From Arcticibacter eurypsychrophilus (GTDB lineage Bacteria; Bacteroidota; Bacteroidia; Sphingobacteriales; Sphingobacteriaceae): a stretch of 64,000 bases of DNA. Each line of letters starts with the position of its first letter. Position 1 is the stretch's first letter. This document shows positions 51,430-61,316 of the stretch, one piece after another. The notes beneath the pieces were generated by a model. That model made no database searches and was not told where the DNA came from. It was given only the letters and a program-made list of their open reading frames with translations. The DNA is taken from positions 1 to 64,000 of the forward strand of contig NZ_MDFN01000002.1 in NCBI RefSeq assembly GCF_001730525.1, written 5' to 3'. The position numbers and the translations under genes are program-made.

Positions 51430-52695
51430 ATGAACACTGATGGCTCGGAGTCTGTAAAACCAGACCCTTATGCGGCGTTACGCTTTCCTGAATTCCGTGC
51501 TTACTTACTCATGCGTTTCTTTTTAACATTTGGATATCAGATTCAAGCTGTTGTAATTGGGTGGTACATATATCATCTGACTAAAGATCCATTATCACTG
51601 GGACTAATTGGTTTATGCGAGGCTATTCCGGCTGTGGGCATTTCACTCTATGGCGGTTATGTAGCTGATAAATCTGAAAAAACTAAGCTTCTGAAGATTA
51701 TTATTGGAGGTATGATTACCTGTTCGGCAGTACTGTATCTCATCACTCTACCCGCTTTTTCTTCCAAACTCAGCACTGGCCATCTCGTAGGCATTATCTA
51801 CGTGATGATCTTTTGCATTGGCATCTGCCGGGGATTTATGGGACCAACTACCTTTTCGCTCATGTCGTTGATCATCCCAAGAGAGCTTTATCCCAATTCA
51901 TCCACCTGGAATAGTACCGGTTTCCAGATAGCGGCCATTGGCGGTCCCGCAGCAGGGGGATTGATCTACGCCTTTGCCGGAATCTCTATTACTTTTTTAA
52001 CAATTTTGATATTTCTGTCTATTGCTTTATGCTGTATCTTTTTAATTAAAAAGAGAGAACCTGTATTTGTGCCAAAAGAAAGTATTTTTGAAAGTCTTTC
52101 TGTAGGAATCAAATTTGTATTTGGAAACAGGATGATGCTTGGCGCAATGAGTTTAGACATGTTCTCCGTATTTTTTGGCGGTGCTGTAGCTCTTATTCCA
52201 GTAATTGCAAGTGAAGTACTACATGTGGGGGCGGAAGAGTTCGGCATAATGAGAGCTACACCGGCAATAGGAGCCGTACTAACCATGCTTTTCATGGCTC
52301 GTCACTCCCCTATGAATAAACCCTGGAGAAATCTGCTGATTGCCGTAACAGGATTTGGAGTCTCGATCATCTGTTATGGACTGTCTACAAATTTTTACCT
52401 GACCCTTTTCTTTCTCTTCTTCGAGGGAGTTTTTGATAGTGTGAGTGTCGTCATCCGGTCTACAATCATGCAGCTGCTTACTCCTGATGATATGAGGGGA
52501 CGAGTATCTGCCGTCAACTCAATGTTTATCGGATCTTCTAATGAAATCGGCGCTTTTGAGTCTGGTTTAACAGCCCGACTCATGGGAACAGTTCCAGCTG
52601 TCGTATTTGGAGGGACCATGACGCTGATTATTGTTACGGTTACCTATTTTAAAACCAAAGTATTAGTTCCGCTTGGGTTAAAGGAGATTGGATAA
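51430..52695 (+). CDS. MFS transporter (EntS/MFS_3-like)
   Basis: A 421-aa protein with about eleven to twelve TM segments. A polar N-terminus is followed by LRFPEFRAYLLMRFFLTFGY and GGYVADKSEKTKLL, the A-like loop between TM2 and TM3 of MFS. GGPAAGGLIYAFAGIS near residue 175 and TPDDMRGRVSAVNSMFIGSS near residue 352 match the EntS/MFS_3 group (enterobactin exporter-like and macrolide exporters). The substrate is unknown. The gene is alone on the plus strand, 156 bases before SusC. Confidence 0.88.
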   Translation: MNTDGSESVKPDPYAALRFPEFRAYLLMRFFLTFGYQIQAVVIGWYIYHLTKDPLSLGLIGLCEAIPAVGISLYGGYVADKSEKTKLLKIIIGGMITCSAVLYLITLPAFSSKLSTGHLVGIIYVMIFCIGICRGFMGPTTFSLMSLIIPRELYPNSSTWNSTGFQIAAIGGPAAGGLIYAFAGISITFLTILIFLSIALCCIFLIKKREPVFVPKESIFESLSVGIKFVFGNRMMLGAMSLDMFSVFFGGAVALIPVIASEVLHVGAEEFGIMRATPAIGAVLTMLFMARHSPMNKPWRNLLIAVTGFGVSIICYGLSTNFYLTLFFLFFEGVFDSVSVVIRSTIMQLLTPDDMRGRVSAVNSMFIGSSNEIGAFESGLTARLMGTVPAVVFGGTMTLIIVTVTYFKTKVLVPLGLKEIG

Positions 52696-52851
52696 GTATT
52701 CTGAAAAATCCACTGCAACGGAAACACTAAGTTAACAAAAAGGACGAAGAATGTTAATTTAATTCGTAACTATTTGATTTACAATTACTAATAGTATTTT
52801 TTATAACATTAACCTTATACAGTGTTTACATGCCCCACATAAATTTGCCGC

Positions 52852-55800
52852 ATGAAAAACTTTTATGCAGGTTTATTCCTATTTCTATATCTCTTCGCAC
52901 AAAACAGCGAGGTTTTAGCCCAGGAGAAAACAACGGTAACTGGTATGGTTCAAGATATAAAAGGTCTTGGCTTACCTGGAGTATCCATCAATTTAAGCAC
53001 CAATAAAGGGATTGGTACCACAACAGACCTTGAAGGCAAATTCAAACTAGCAGTACCAACGAACTCAATCGTACGCTTTTCGTACATTGGGTTCGAAAGT
53101 CAGGACATCAGCTTAAAAGGTAAAACACAAATTAACGTGATTTTACTAGAGAATCCCAATGCACTAGAAGAAGTGGTAGTAGTAGGTTATGGATCGCAAA
53201 AGCGAGGGAACTTAACCGGATCTGTGGCTTCAATCAATTCCGCAGAGATCAGCAGATCACAGGTAGCATCAGTATCCAATGCCCTTGCCGGGAAATTGCC
53301 TGGATTAATTACGTTGCAATCCAATGGAATGCCCGGCAGTGATCAATCAACGCTAAATATCCGAGGCTTCGGCTCTCCATTAGTACTGATCAATGGAATC
53401 GAAGGGAATATCAATTCCATCGATGCCAATGAGATCGAGTCAATATCGATACTGAAGGATGCTTCTGCATCGATTTACGGTGCACGGGCGGGAAATGGAG
53501 TCATACTGATTACCACTAAACGCGGAGTATTAGGTAAACCTATCATCTCCTTTAAAACTAGCTTTACAGCACAGGGAATTACATCAATGCCTGAACCGGG
53601 AAGTTCCGGCATGTATGCACAAATTCTCAGAGAAGGATGGATTCAAGGAGGACAACCGGAGGAAACAGCTCCTTATACTGCAGCAGAAATACAAAAATTT
53701 TATGATGGTACCGATCCGCAATATCCGAATACAGATTGGTTCGGACTTTTAGTGCGCGACTGGGCACCTCAGCAACAACATAGTGTTTCTGTCCGCGGTG
53801 GAAGCGAAGCCATAAAATACTTCGGCTTCCTTGGTTACCTGGATCAGGAAACAATCATGAAAAGAAGTGATGCCAGTTATTCCCGCTATAACTTACGTTC
53901 CAATATTGACGCTAAAATCACCAGGGGGCTGAGGGCTACCATGGATTTTTCAACTATTATTGAAGATGGTAAATTCCCGAGTCGAAATCTGGATGTAACG
54001 AACAGTATCTGGAGTGATTTATGGAATACCCGTCCAACATCTCCAGCTGTACTCCCGGACCCTACCAAAGTCTCATGGGCAGAAGGCGGAGGAACAGGTG
54101 GCGCTCATATTACTGGTGATAGAAGTCTATCCGGCTATTCAGATTACAAAAATCAGGACCTGCGCTTTAACTTTGACCTTACCTATGACTTCGCCTTCCT
54201 AAAAGGACTGCAAGCAAAGGGATTAATTAATTATGTGCAGGGCTACGGATCTACAAAAAAATTCCAAAAGCCAGTTGCCTTTTATACCTACGACTACGCT
54301 GCAGATATCTATTCTCCAGCTGGAAATTTTGGAACATCAGCTAACTTAAATTTAGGTCGCACCAGTAACAGGCAAATCAACAGACAGTTATCTTTAAAAT
54401 ACGACAAAACTATTAATACCAAACATGATTTCAGCATCCTTGCTTTATATGAAGACATTGACTACTTCAACGATGCTGTTCAAGCCGCACGCTCTAACTT
54501 CTTAACTCCAGCCATCGACGAAATACTGGCAGGTAGCACAGAAGGGATGACTAATGGGGGAAGTACTTCTGAAATGGGTAGAAAAAGTTTGGTGGGCCGT
54601 GTCAATTATACCTATTTAAACCGTTATATCTTTGAAACATCGATCCGCGCAGATGCATCAGCAAAATTCCCAACGTCTTCCCGTTGGGGTTATTTCCCAA
54701 GCGTGTCTGTTGGCTGGCGAGTGGAGCAGGAATCATTCATGAAATCCTTTGAATCCATTGATGCCCTGAAGTTACGGGCCAGTTATGGTATGTCAGGAAA
54801 TGATGGTGTGGGCAACTTTCAATACCTAACAGGTTATGAAATTACAGGCGTCAGAACAGGAGGTTCTTATATCTTCGGAAACACGAAGTATCCGGGATTA
54901 GTATCCAAAGGCTTGGCTAATCCGGATTTAACCTGGGAAAACCTGAAAATCTTCAACGGAGGATTGGATTTATCTTTATGGAATGGCTTATTATACGCTA
55001 ATATTGATGCGTTTTACAGAAAACGAACTGGTATTCCCGGCACACGCACTGCTACATTGCCCTCTTCTTTTGGCGCCACACTTCCCCCCGAAAACATTAA
55101 CAGCACAGATACAAGAGGATTTGAACTGGTGCTGGGAACATCCCACCGAAGTGATAAATTTGACTGGAACATCGGTGCAAATCTCTCCTGGGCACGATCC
55201 AAGTGGTTATCTTTTGATGAGCCTGATTATACCGATCCCGACCAGATCAGACAAAATAAGAAAACTGGTAATTGGACGGACCGGACTTTTGGTTACCGGT
55301 CTGACGGTTTGTTCACCAGTCAGGAAGAAATTAATAATTTACCCTACGATCAGGATTTAAGAAAAAATGTTACTCTCCGTCCCGGGGATGTAAAATACCT
55401 GGATATGAATAATGATGCTGTAATTGATTGGAAAGACCAGGTTGAAATTGGTAAGGGCACTTTTCCAAGCTGGATGTATGGCATTAATACATCTTTTCGC
55501 TACAAGAGCTTCGATCTGGCATTATTACTTCAAGGTGCGTTTGGATTTAATATCCGCGCAGTGCTCAAGCAAAATTCAGTACCACCGGTCGTTTATTTCG
55601 AAAATAGATGGACAGAAGAAAATAATGACAAATATGCTTTTGTTCCACGCGTTGGCGGAGCTGCTTCAAATGGTTGGTTGTCTGATTATAACTTAGTAAA
55701 CTCTAGTTATCTGCGACTGAAGAGTCTGAACATTGGTTATTCATTGTCCAGCAGCTTATTGAAATCAATCAATATTTCACAAGTCAGGTTCTTTGTAGCC

Positions 55801-55929
55801 GGCACCAACTTGTTAACATTTAGTAAATTGAACAAGTTTGAGCTCGATCCCGAAAGCCCATCAGGCTTAGGCAGCATCTACTATCCGCAGCTAAGAAACG
55901 TCTCCTTAGGCTTAGATCTCTCATTTTAA
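52852..55929 (+). CDS. SusC/RagA-family TonB-linked outer membrane receptor
   Basis: A 1025-aa protein. Signal peptide to about residue 23 (VLAQ), a CarboxypepD_reg-like domain (VTGMVQDIKGLGLPGVSINL, about 28-100), the TonB-box region EEVVVVGYGSQKRGNLTGSV near residue 105, the plug (DANEIESISILKDASASIYG near residue 190) and a beta-barrel ending LGLDLSF. It imports substrate captured by SusD, driven by TonB. Its partner SusD begins six bases after it. Without a glycoside hydrolase in the operon, the ligand is not obvious. Confidence 0.96.
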   Translation: MKNFYAGLFLFLYLFAQNSEVLAQEKTTVTGMVQDIKGLGLPGVSINLSTNKGIGTTTDLEGKFKLAVPTNSIVRFSYIGFESQDISLKGKTQINVILLENPNALEEVVVVGYGSQKRGNLTGSVASINSAEISRSQVASVSNALAGKLPGLITLQSNGMPGSDQSTLNIRGFGSPLVLINGIEGNINSIDANEIESISILKDASASIYGARAGNGVILITTKRGVLGKPIISFKTSFTAQGITSMPEPGSSGMYAQILREGWIQGGQPEETAPYTAAEIQKFYDGTDPQYPNTDWFGLLVRDWAPQQQHSVSVRGGSEAIKYFGFLGYLDQETIMKRSDASYSRYNLRSNIDAKITRGLRATMDFSTIIEDGKFPSRNLDVTNSIWSDLWNTRPTSPAVLPDPTKVSWAEGGGTGGAHITGDRSLSGYSDYKNQDLRFNFDLTYDFAFLKGLQAKGLINYVQGYGSTKKFQKPVAFYTYDYAADIYSPAGNFGTSANLNLGRTSNRQINRQLSLKYDKTINTKHDFSILALYEDIDYFNDAVQAARSNFLTPAIDEILAGSTEGMTNGGSTSEMGRKSLVGRVNYTYLNRYIFETSIRADASAKFPTSSRWGYFPSVSVGWRVEQESFMKSFESIDALKLRASYGMSGNDGVGNFQYLTGYEITGVRTGGSYIFGNTKYPGLVSKGLANPDLTWENLKIFNGGLDLSLWNGLLYANIDAFYRKRTGIPGTRTATLPSSFGATLPPENINSTDTRGFELVLGTSHRSDKFDWNIGANLSWARSKWLSFDEPDYTDPDQIRQNKKTGNWTDRTFGYRSDGLFTSQEEINNLPYDQDLRKNVTLRPGDVKYLDMNNDAVIDWKDQVEIGKGTFPSWMYGINTSFRYKSFDLALLLQGAFGFNIRAVLKQNSVPPVVYFENRWTEENNDKYAFVPRVGGAASNGWLSDYNLVNSSYLRLKSLNIGYSLSSSLLKSINISQVRFFVAGTNLLTFSKLNKFELDPESPSGLGSIYYPQLRNVSLGLDLSF

Positions 55930-55935
55930 TTAGCA

Positions 55936-57744
55936 ATGAACATCATGATAAAATTTAAACATTTTAAAATAGTCACCATTATCACGCTTCTGATTACCGT
56001 TTCCTGCAATAAAGGGGTATTGGACAAAGTTCCCTTGGACATCATTTCAGATGCAGTGGTGTGGAATGATCAAGCCTTGGTAGAGGCCTACCTCACAGGA
56101 GCATACGTTAGTACCACCGTATTTACAAATGATGCAGTGGTGGTCGAAAGTTCAGCTCAGCCCTTCTTCGCCATGTTTTACGTCAATAACGTCAGCGATG
56201 AATCGAAGAGTACCTCTAATTTTTCAGGAAATGCCTATGTATTTAAGACGGGCGGACTAAAAATTCAGGGAGGTCTGATGGAATGGTGGGAAAAATCGTA
56301 CAAAGTGATTCGCTCTTTAAATGAGCTGATCGAACGCTTACCGCAGTCAACCTTATCAGAAGAGTTCAAAAACAAGCGGATTGCAGAAGCCCGTTATTTA
56401 AGAGCCTTCAATTACTTTTATATGGTAAAACGATATGGAGGTGTGCCATTAATCAAGAAAGCGCAAAGCATCAATGATTCGCAGGAAGAATTGTATGCTT
56501 CCAGAAATTCTGAAAAAGAAGTGTATGACTTCATTTTATCGGAATTAAAGGAAATCAGTTCGATACTTCCGAAGATTCAGGCAGCCAATGACTGGGGACG
56601 CCCCACTAAGTTTGCCGCATTAGCTTTGACTTCAAGAGCTGCATTGTATGCCGGAAGTATTGCCAAATATGGCACTTTGCAATTAAACGGATTATTGGGA
56701 TTTAACGCTTCGGAAGCCAACAGCTATTATCAACAGTCAGCGGATGCTTCCAGACAAATAATGGAAAGCAACCAATTCAAACTCTATGATGCAGATGCGG
56801 ATAAGATTACCAATTTTAAAAACATCTTTCTTGTGAAGAAAAACGCAGAAGTGATTTTTGCAAAACAGCATGACGGAAGTAATAAAGATATTGGAGGTGC
56901 AGGCTGGGCATACGATTATTTCCAATGCCCGTACCCAAATGGCTGGGCAAATGGAATTCATGATGCCCCCTATCTGGAGGTAGTAGAATCGTTTGAAAAC
57001 AAAGATGGAAGCTCCGGAAAGCTGGACCAGGCCGTTTTAAATAGTAAACTGTGGACCATGCAAGAGCTGTGGGGCAATAAAGATCCGCGCTTCCAGGCCA
57101 CCATTTATACACAGGACACCAAATGGCAGGGACGAAATTTAAATTTCTACAATGGCATCCGTACCGCCGATGGTACCATATTAACGGTTGGTTCTTACCA
57201 GGGTGTACTGGCCAATGGAGATCAGAAAAGCACACAAACAGGTTTTGGAGTGATGAAATATCTGGACGAATCTAAAGAAAATGGCGATGGCTCCACTGCC
57301 GGGATCTTTGGATCTACACAAGACTACATTGTATTCCGCTATGCAGAAATACTATTAAACGATGCGGAAGCGGCTTATGAATTAGGCCTGACACCTGAAG
57401 CATTAGACGCCATAAATAAGATTAGGACACGAGCAGGAATAGCCTTGCTGACCAGTATAGACATGGAGCATATCCGAAATGAAAGAAAAGTAGAGCTCGC
57501 GTTCGAAGGGCATCGCTATTGGGACTTAAGAAGATGGCGATTAGCAGAAGACTATCTTTCGCGAAATGGACATGGTGTTCGTTATATTCTTGATCATGCT
57601 ACAGGAAAGTTTTTAGTCAAGCTCAAGGATAAACAGGATGGCACGGTTACTTCTCCCCTATTTGGAAAGCAAAACTACTACTTCCCGATTACCTTGACAC
57701 GAACGGCTAACAACGCCAACCTAGTCGAAAATCCAGGTTATTAA
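55936..57744 (+). CDS. SusD/RagB-family substrate-binding lipoprotein
   Basis: A 602-aa lipoprotein with lipobox TVSC near residue 24 (ATG at codon 4 is an alternative start). SusD-like features include NKRIAEARYLRAFNYFYMVK near residue 150, YGGVPLI and the C-terminal EILLNDAEAAYELG, INKIRTRAGI and ERKVELAFEGHRYWDLRRW. It caps the SusC barrel at the cell surface. The pair is followed by a secreted metallophosphoesterase, which suggests a phosphate-containing ligand. Confidence 0.96.
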   Translation: MNIMIKFKHFKIVTIITLLITVSCNKGVLDKVPLDIISDAVVWNDQALVEAYLTGAYVSTTVFTNDAVVVESSAQPFFAMFYVNNVSDESKSTSNFSGNAYVFKTGGLKIQGGLMEWWEKSYKVIRSLNELIERLPQSTLSEEFKNKRIAEARYLRAFNYFYMVKRYGGVPLIKKAQSINDSQEELYASRNSEKEVYDFILSELKEISSILPKIQAANDWGRPTKFAALALTSRAALYAGSIAKYGTLQLNGLLGFNASEANSYYQQSADASRQIMESNQFKLYDADADKITNFKNIFLVKKNAEVIFAKQHDGSNKDIGGAGWAYDYFQCPYPNGWANGIHDAPYLEVVESFENKDGSSGKLDQAVLNSKLWTMQELWGNKDPRFQATIYTQDTKWQGRNLNFYNGIRTADGTILTVGSYQGVLANGDQKSTQTGFGVMKYLDESKENGDGSTAGIFGSTQDYIVFRYAEILLNDAEAAYELGLTPEALDAINKIRTRAGIALLTSIDMEHIRNERKVELAFEGHRYWDLRRWRLAEDYLSRNGHGVRYILDHATGKFLVKLKDKQDGTVTSPLFGKQNYYFPITLTRTANNANLVENPGY

Positions 57745-57772
57745 CGCTTTAGGTACAAAAATAAGTAATTAT

Positions 57773-58759
57773 ATGAATCCGAATCACAACAGGCACGTTA
57801 GCCGCAACACGATCAAACACATCAGCTTAATAGCAGGCTTAATCCTGTTTAGTAATATTAACCTGTTCGCCCAGAAATTTACCATTCCTATCTTTCCGGA
57901 TACTCAGGGCATGGTACAATCCAGACATGATATGTTTTTTAGTGAACTCCACTGGATTGCCGCCAAGCGAGATTCGTTGCATATCCCTTTTGTTTTGCAT
58001 GTAGGAGATCTAGTCAACTTTGACAACATCACGCATTACGAAACAGCCAGCAAAGGTTTTGAAATTCTGGACAGTGCGAAAATACCCTATGTTATTGCTT
58101 TGGGTAATCACGATACGGAAGCGGTTGGCGTCAATAGCGGAAGTGCTGCACCCGGCAACGTAAACCTTAATTTAAGAAAAACCACTAAATTTAATCATTA
58201 CTTCCCGACAAGCCGTTTTACGGCACAGAAAGGCAGATTCGAAAAGGATAAAAGCGATAATTCATATTACACTTTTGAAGTTGAAAACACAAGATGGTTA
58301 GTCATATCTTTAGAATTCTGTGCCAGGGAAGATGCGGCTAAATGGATGGATAAGGTAATAAGTAAACATCCAAAATACAATACCATCATTTTAACGCATT
58401 ATCATTTAACGCCAAAGGGAGAAATAAATACAACCAATGCGGGTTATGGAGATATGAAGTCCTCTGACATTTTTGAGCGGTACATTAAACCCCACAAAAA
58501 TGTGCTGATGGTATTGAGTGGCCATGTATGTTATTCTGCTTCCCGTGTGGACATGGGTTTAAAAGGAAACCAGATCTACCAGATTCTTCAGGATTATCAA
58601 AATGCAGATTCCGGCGGCGGTTACTTACGCCTTTTAGAAATTGATGTGGAGAAGAACACGATAATGGGTAAAATGTATTCTCCGTTTTATAATAAAGAGA
58701 TAGAAGGGGACGAATCAAAAGTCGCTTTTTCTGATGTGAAATTTATTAAGAAAAAGTAA
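57773..58759 (+). CDS. Secreted calcineurin-like metallophosphoesterase
   Basis: A 328-aa protein with a signal peptide around residues 15-34 (...INLFAQ). Metal-binding motifs: FPDTQG near residue 43 (variant of D-x-H), HVGDLVNF near 80, GNHDTEA near 117, LTHYHLT near 207 and SGHVCY near 242. These are the dinuclear metallophosphoesterase signatures, although the first motif lacks its usual histidine. It probably removes phosphate from an exported or surface-bound substrate. It follows SusD by 28 bases in the same operon. Confidence 0.88.
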   Translation: MNPNHNRHVSRNTIKHISLIAGLILFSNINLFAQKFTIPIFPDTQGMVQSRHDMFFSELHWIAAKRDSLHIPFVLHVGDLVNFDNITHYETASKGFEILDSAKIPYVIALGNHDTEAVGVNSGSAAPGNVNLNLRKTTKFNHYFPTSRFTAQKGRFEKDKSDNSYYTFEVENTRWLVISLEFCAREDAAKWMDKVISKHPKYNTIILTHYHLTPKGEINTTNAGYGDMKSSDIFERYIKPHKNVLMVLSGHVCYSASRVDMGLKGNQIYQILQDYQNADSGGGYLRLLEIDVEKNTIMGKMYSPFYNKEIEGDESKVAFSDVKFIKKK

Positions 58760-59161
58760 TCATTGAAAAACCATTCTGTCTTAAGCCTGATTGATTTGTT
58801 TCTGATGTAAAGATCTATCCGTACAGGCCTTTTATCGTTGTAAATGTAAGGCCGTTTAACTGTCTGGTTTTTGTAAGGTATTTGGATAAAATACAAGGCA
58901 TTTCCGTATAAGACATAGTATAAAATTCCAGTATGAATGCAATAAGATTCCGACATAAGTCCAACCTACACTACTTTAAGTCGGACTTTTGTTGGAATCT
59001 TACTGCTTGGAATTTACATTGAACAATAATCAGGTTACTAAAATAACAGGATTTTGCTGTTTAAAATCTGCAAATTACTTAATAGCCGGATCTTAAATCA
59101 TACCAATTTATGGCATAATTATAGATAGATAAGGGTATTAAAAAAACTATCTATCTACATT
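58760..59161. other. Intergenic gap with palindromic repeat
   Basis: About 400 bases without a gene. It contains a weak hairpin (GGCCTT / AAGGCC, 58826-58853) that may end the SusCD transcript, and the nested palindrome at 58939-59006. Confidence 0.6.
58939..59006. repeat. Dispersed nested palindrome, copy 2
   Basis: Outer arms GCAATAAGATTCC (58939-58951) and GGAATCTTACTGC (58994-59006) pair with one mismatch. Inner arms AAGTCC (58957-58962) and GGACTT (58983-58988) form a second stem. Reverse-complemented, it aligns without gaps to 16176-16231. The nested design is kept in both copies while the loop diverges. Confidence 0.75.
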
Positions 59162-59740
59162 ATGGAAGCATCACAAGTTAAAAACATTGAGATCAAAAAA
59201 GATTTTCCAGTATCAAAAGAACAACTTTATGAGGCATGGACAAATGCTGATCATTTGAAAAAATGGTGGAAGCCATTGCATGCGACGTTGACTGAAGTGG
59301 ACAATACTGTAGAAAAAGCAGGTAAAATAAAGTACACTTTTGAAAACAATGGAATAAAAGATTTCCTGATTATTACCGGCGAATACCTGGAAGTAGAAGA
59401 AAATACCAGGTTAGTTTATACCTGGGACTGGGTGACGAAAGAAGGTCCCTTAGGAAATGGAAGTTATAAACTAACCGTAAATTTTACAGATGCCGATCAA
59501 GGCAGTCAAATTGCGATTCTTCAGGAGAGCAATTCAAAAGACGAAGCAGTGATGCCGCATCAGGATGGTTGGGAAAAATCGCTTGAGGACTTACGCAATT
59601 ATTTAAGTGTAGAACAAAATTCTGTGGATGACAAAGAAGTGGTAGAGCCAACTGCAGAGAATGAAAGCACTCATGAATCTGACTCATCAGATGTGGCTGG
59701 TTACAGAGAAGCACCGGACCAGCAAAAAGTTGGCGAATAA
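59162..59740 (+). CDS. SRPBCC (AHSA1-like) protein with acidic tail
   Basis: A 192-aa protein. Residues 1-145 form an AHSA1/START-like SRPBCC domain: IKKDFPVSKEQLYEAWTNAD, HLKKWWKP, VYTWDWVTKEGPLGNGSYKL and GWEKSLEDLRNYL, typical of ligand-binding or Hsp90-cochaperone-like proteins. The last 45 residues are a Glu/Asp/Ser-rich low-complexity tail not usual for the family. The ligand is unknown. A single-gene unit. Confidence 0.85.
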   Translation: MEASQVKNIEIKKDFPVSKEQLYEAWTNADHLKKWWKPLHATLTEVDNTVEKAGKIKYTFENNGIKDFLIITGEYLEVEENTRLVYTWDWVTKEGPLGNGSYKLTVNFTDADQGSQIAILQESNSKDEAVMPHQDGWEKSLEDLRNYLSVEQNSVDDKEVVEPTAENESTHESDSSDVAGYREAPDQQKVGE

Positions 59741-59815
59741 GCAGCGCTAAACCGCTCTTATAATTGTATTCCGACATCAGCCTATTTTTAATACTTATCT
59801 AAGCAGATAAGAATA

Positions 59816-59876
59816 AATAATCTCCTTAATTAATACCATACAGATGAACTGTAGTAGATTAACTAAGGAGATTATT
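59816..59876 (-). terminator. Hairpin after the truncated efflux locus
   Basis: AATAATCTCCTTA (59816-59828) pairs perfectly with TAAGGAGATTATT (59864-59876) around a 35-base loop, just beyond the TolC remnant stop. It probably once ended the efflux operon on the minus strand. Confidence 0.65.
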
Positions 59877-59882
59877 TGTTTA

Positions 59883-60330
59883 TTACCAGTATACAATTCC
59901 TGCTAAACGGGCAAGTTCCAGTTTAGCCAGGCAAAGTTGAAAGTCATATTGAAGCAACGCCAGTGAGGCGCGCTGCACATTGGTACCGGCATTAGTTAAC
60001 TCCAGATTGGTACCTGTACCATTTTTATACCGGCTCTGCGCCAGTTTTTGTGCTTCTTTAGCCTCATCTACTTGTGTTTGTGCATTCAGCAGGCTGGATT
60101 GATTACTTTTTACATCATTCATCGATTGCCTGATATCTTTCAGATATCTGTTGCTCAGTGTCTCATATCCTAATTGAGTTTGCTTAAGCATACTTTGAGC
60201 TACTATAATCTTTTTATCAGATCTGCCACCTTCATAAATCGGAATATGCAGGGATACCCCTGCGGAGTAACGGTATCTGAATTGGTCAATATCTGGGGTA
60301 TATCCATTGGAATAAAGGGAGAAGGGAAAA
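59883..60330 (-). pseudogene. TolC-family outer membrane efflux protein, C-terminal remnant
   Basis: About 150 residues of the TolC C-terminus: SAGVSLHIPIYEGGRSDKKI, then helical sequence with Y-L-K-D-I-R and YKNGTGTNLELTNAGTNVQR, ending AGIVYW. Full TolC relatives have well over 400 residues. The N-terminal two thirds and the signal peptide are gone, and the frame is joined to the broken EmrA-like gene at about 60316-60330. Confidence 0.85.
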
Positions 60331-61229
60331 TTTAGCATCTGTGGCATTACTGAAGTCCACTATTTTACCCTTAATCTCCTGATCGGGATAGCCATCTACT
60401 TCAACATGAACAGGCTGACCTATTTTCATGTGTTCAATTTGCGTTTCTTTAAAGTTGGCTACAATCCAATATTGTTCGTTGCTGATGATACTGAAAAGCT
60501 GCTGTCCGGGTTGGACATATTGCCCCTTCTGCAAATGAGTTTCACCCAATTGCCCATTTGCAGGAGCAGTAATCTGCGTGTAGGAAAGTTGCAATTCAGC
60601 CTTTTCAAGGGCTGCTTCTCTTATGGCGACATTGGCTATGGCCCGCTGTATTTGTGCATTTGCATACCGGATTGCGTGCTAACCTGCAATACCCTGGTTT
60701 TACTGGAGGCTAATTGTTTTAGAGCCACCTGTGAAGCTGCTTTACTATTATCTAACTGATGTTCGGTGATAGAACCTTCATTATATAAGGCTTGATCACG
60801 TTTTAAATCAAGAGCAGCTTTTTCCCGGTTTACCTGCTCTACCCCTACTCCTGCGCTAGCTACATTTTTATCAGAACCAAGATTGTTCAGTTGTTCCTGC
60901 GCATTGGTTAAATCAGCTTTCGCTACAGCCAGATCAGCAAGAGCTTGCTGAACCGCTAACTTATATTCTCGGTCATCTATGGTAATGAGCAATTGACCGG
61001 CTTTTACTGATTGATAATCTTTAAGCTCAAAGACGTTGATATATCCGGATACTCTACTTAGAACCGGAATTGCATTGCTTTCGATTTGCGCATTATCGGT
61101 GCTTTCATAGGTCATTGCATGATGAATGGTAGTACCGGCATAACTGAGCAGGGCTAATGCGATAATAGTAATACTAAGAATTTGTATTCTCTTTTTAGTA
61201 GAATTAGATTTGCCTTCTTGCTGTTGCAT
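60316..61229 (-). pseudogene. EmrA/HlyD-family membrane fusion protein, frameshifted and 3'-truncated
   Basis: The 5' part (61229 to about 60660) reads MQQQEGKSNSTKKRIQILSI with one TM, STDNAQIESNAIPVLSRVSG (lipoyl-like half-motif) and a coiled coil. A frameshift at about 60650-60675 ends it. The +1 frame continues QRAIANVAIREAALEKAELQ to LSYTQITAPANGQLGETHLQ and ATDAKFSLLP, where homology stops and TolC sequence begins. The last 40-50 residues of EmrA, any intervening transporter and the start of TolC are deleted. Confidence 0.85.
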
Positions 61230-61316
61230 AAAAACCGTTTTTGTATGTTTATGAAAAAGGTAAACTTAGTTTACTAAATAGTATATTTCTGACATAAATA
61301 TGACAAATTTAATTTT

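Noticed and set aside
52840-52847. TAAATTTG as a -7 box for SusC
   Set aside because: It lies only four bases before the ATG and has no TTG at the required distance upstream; transcription would start at or inside the codon.
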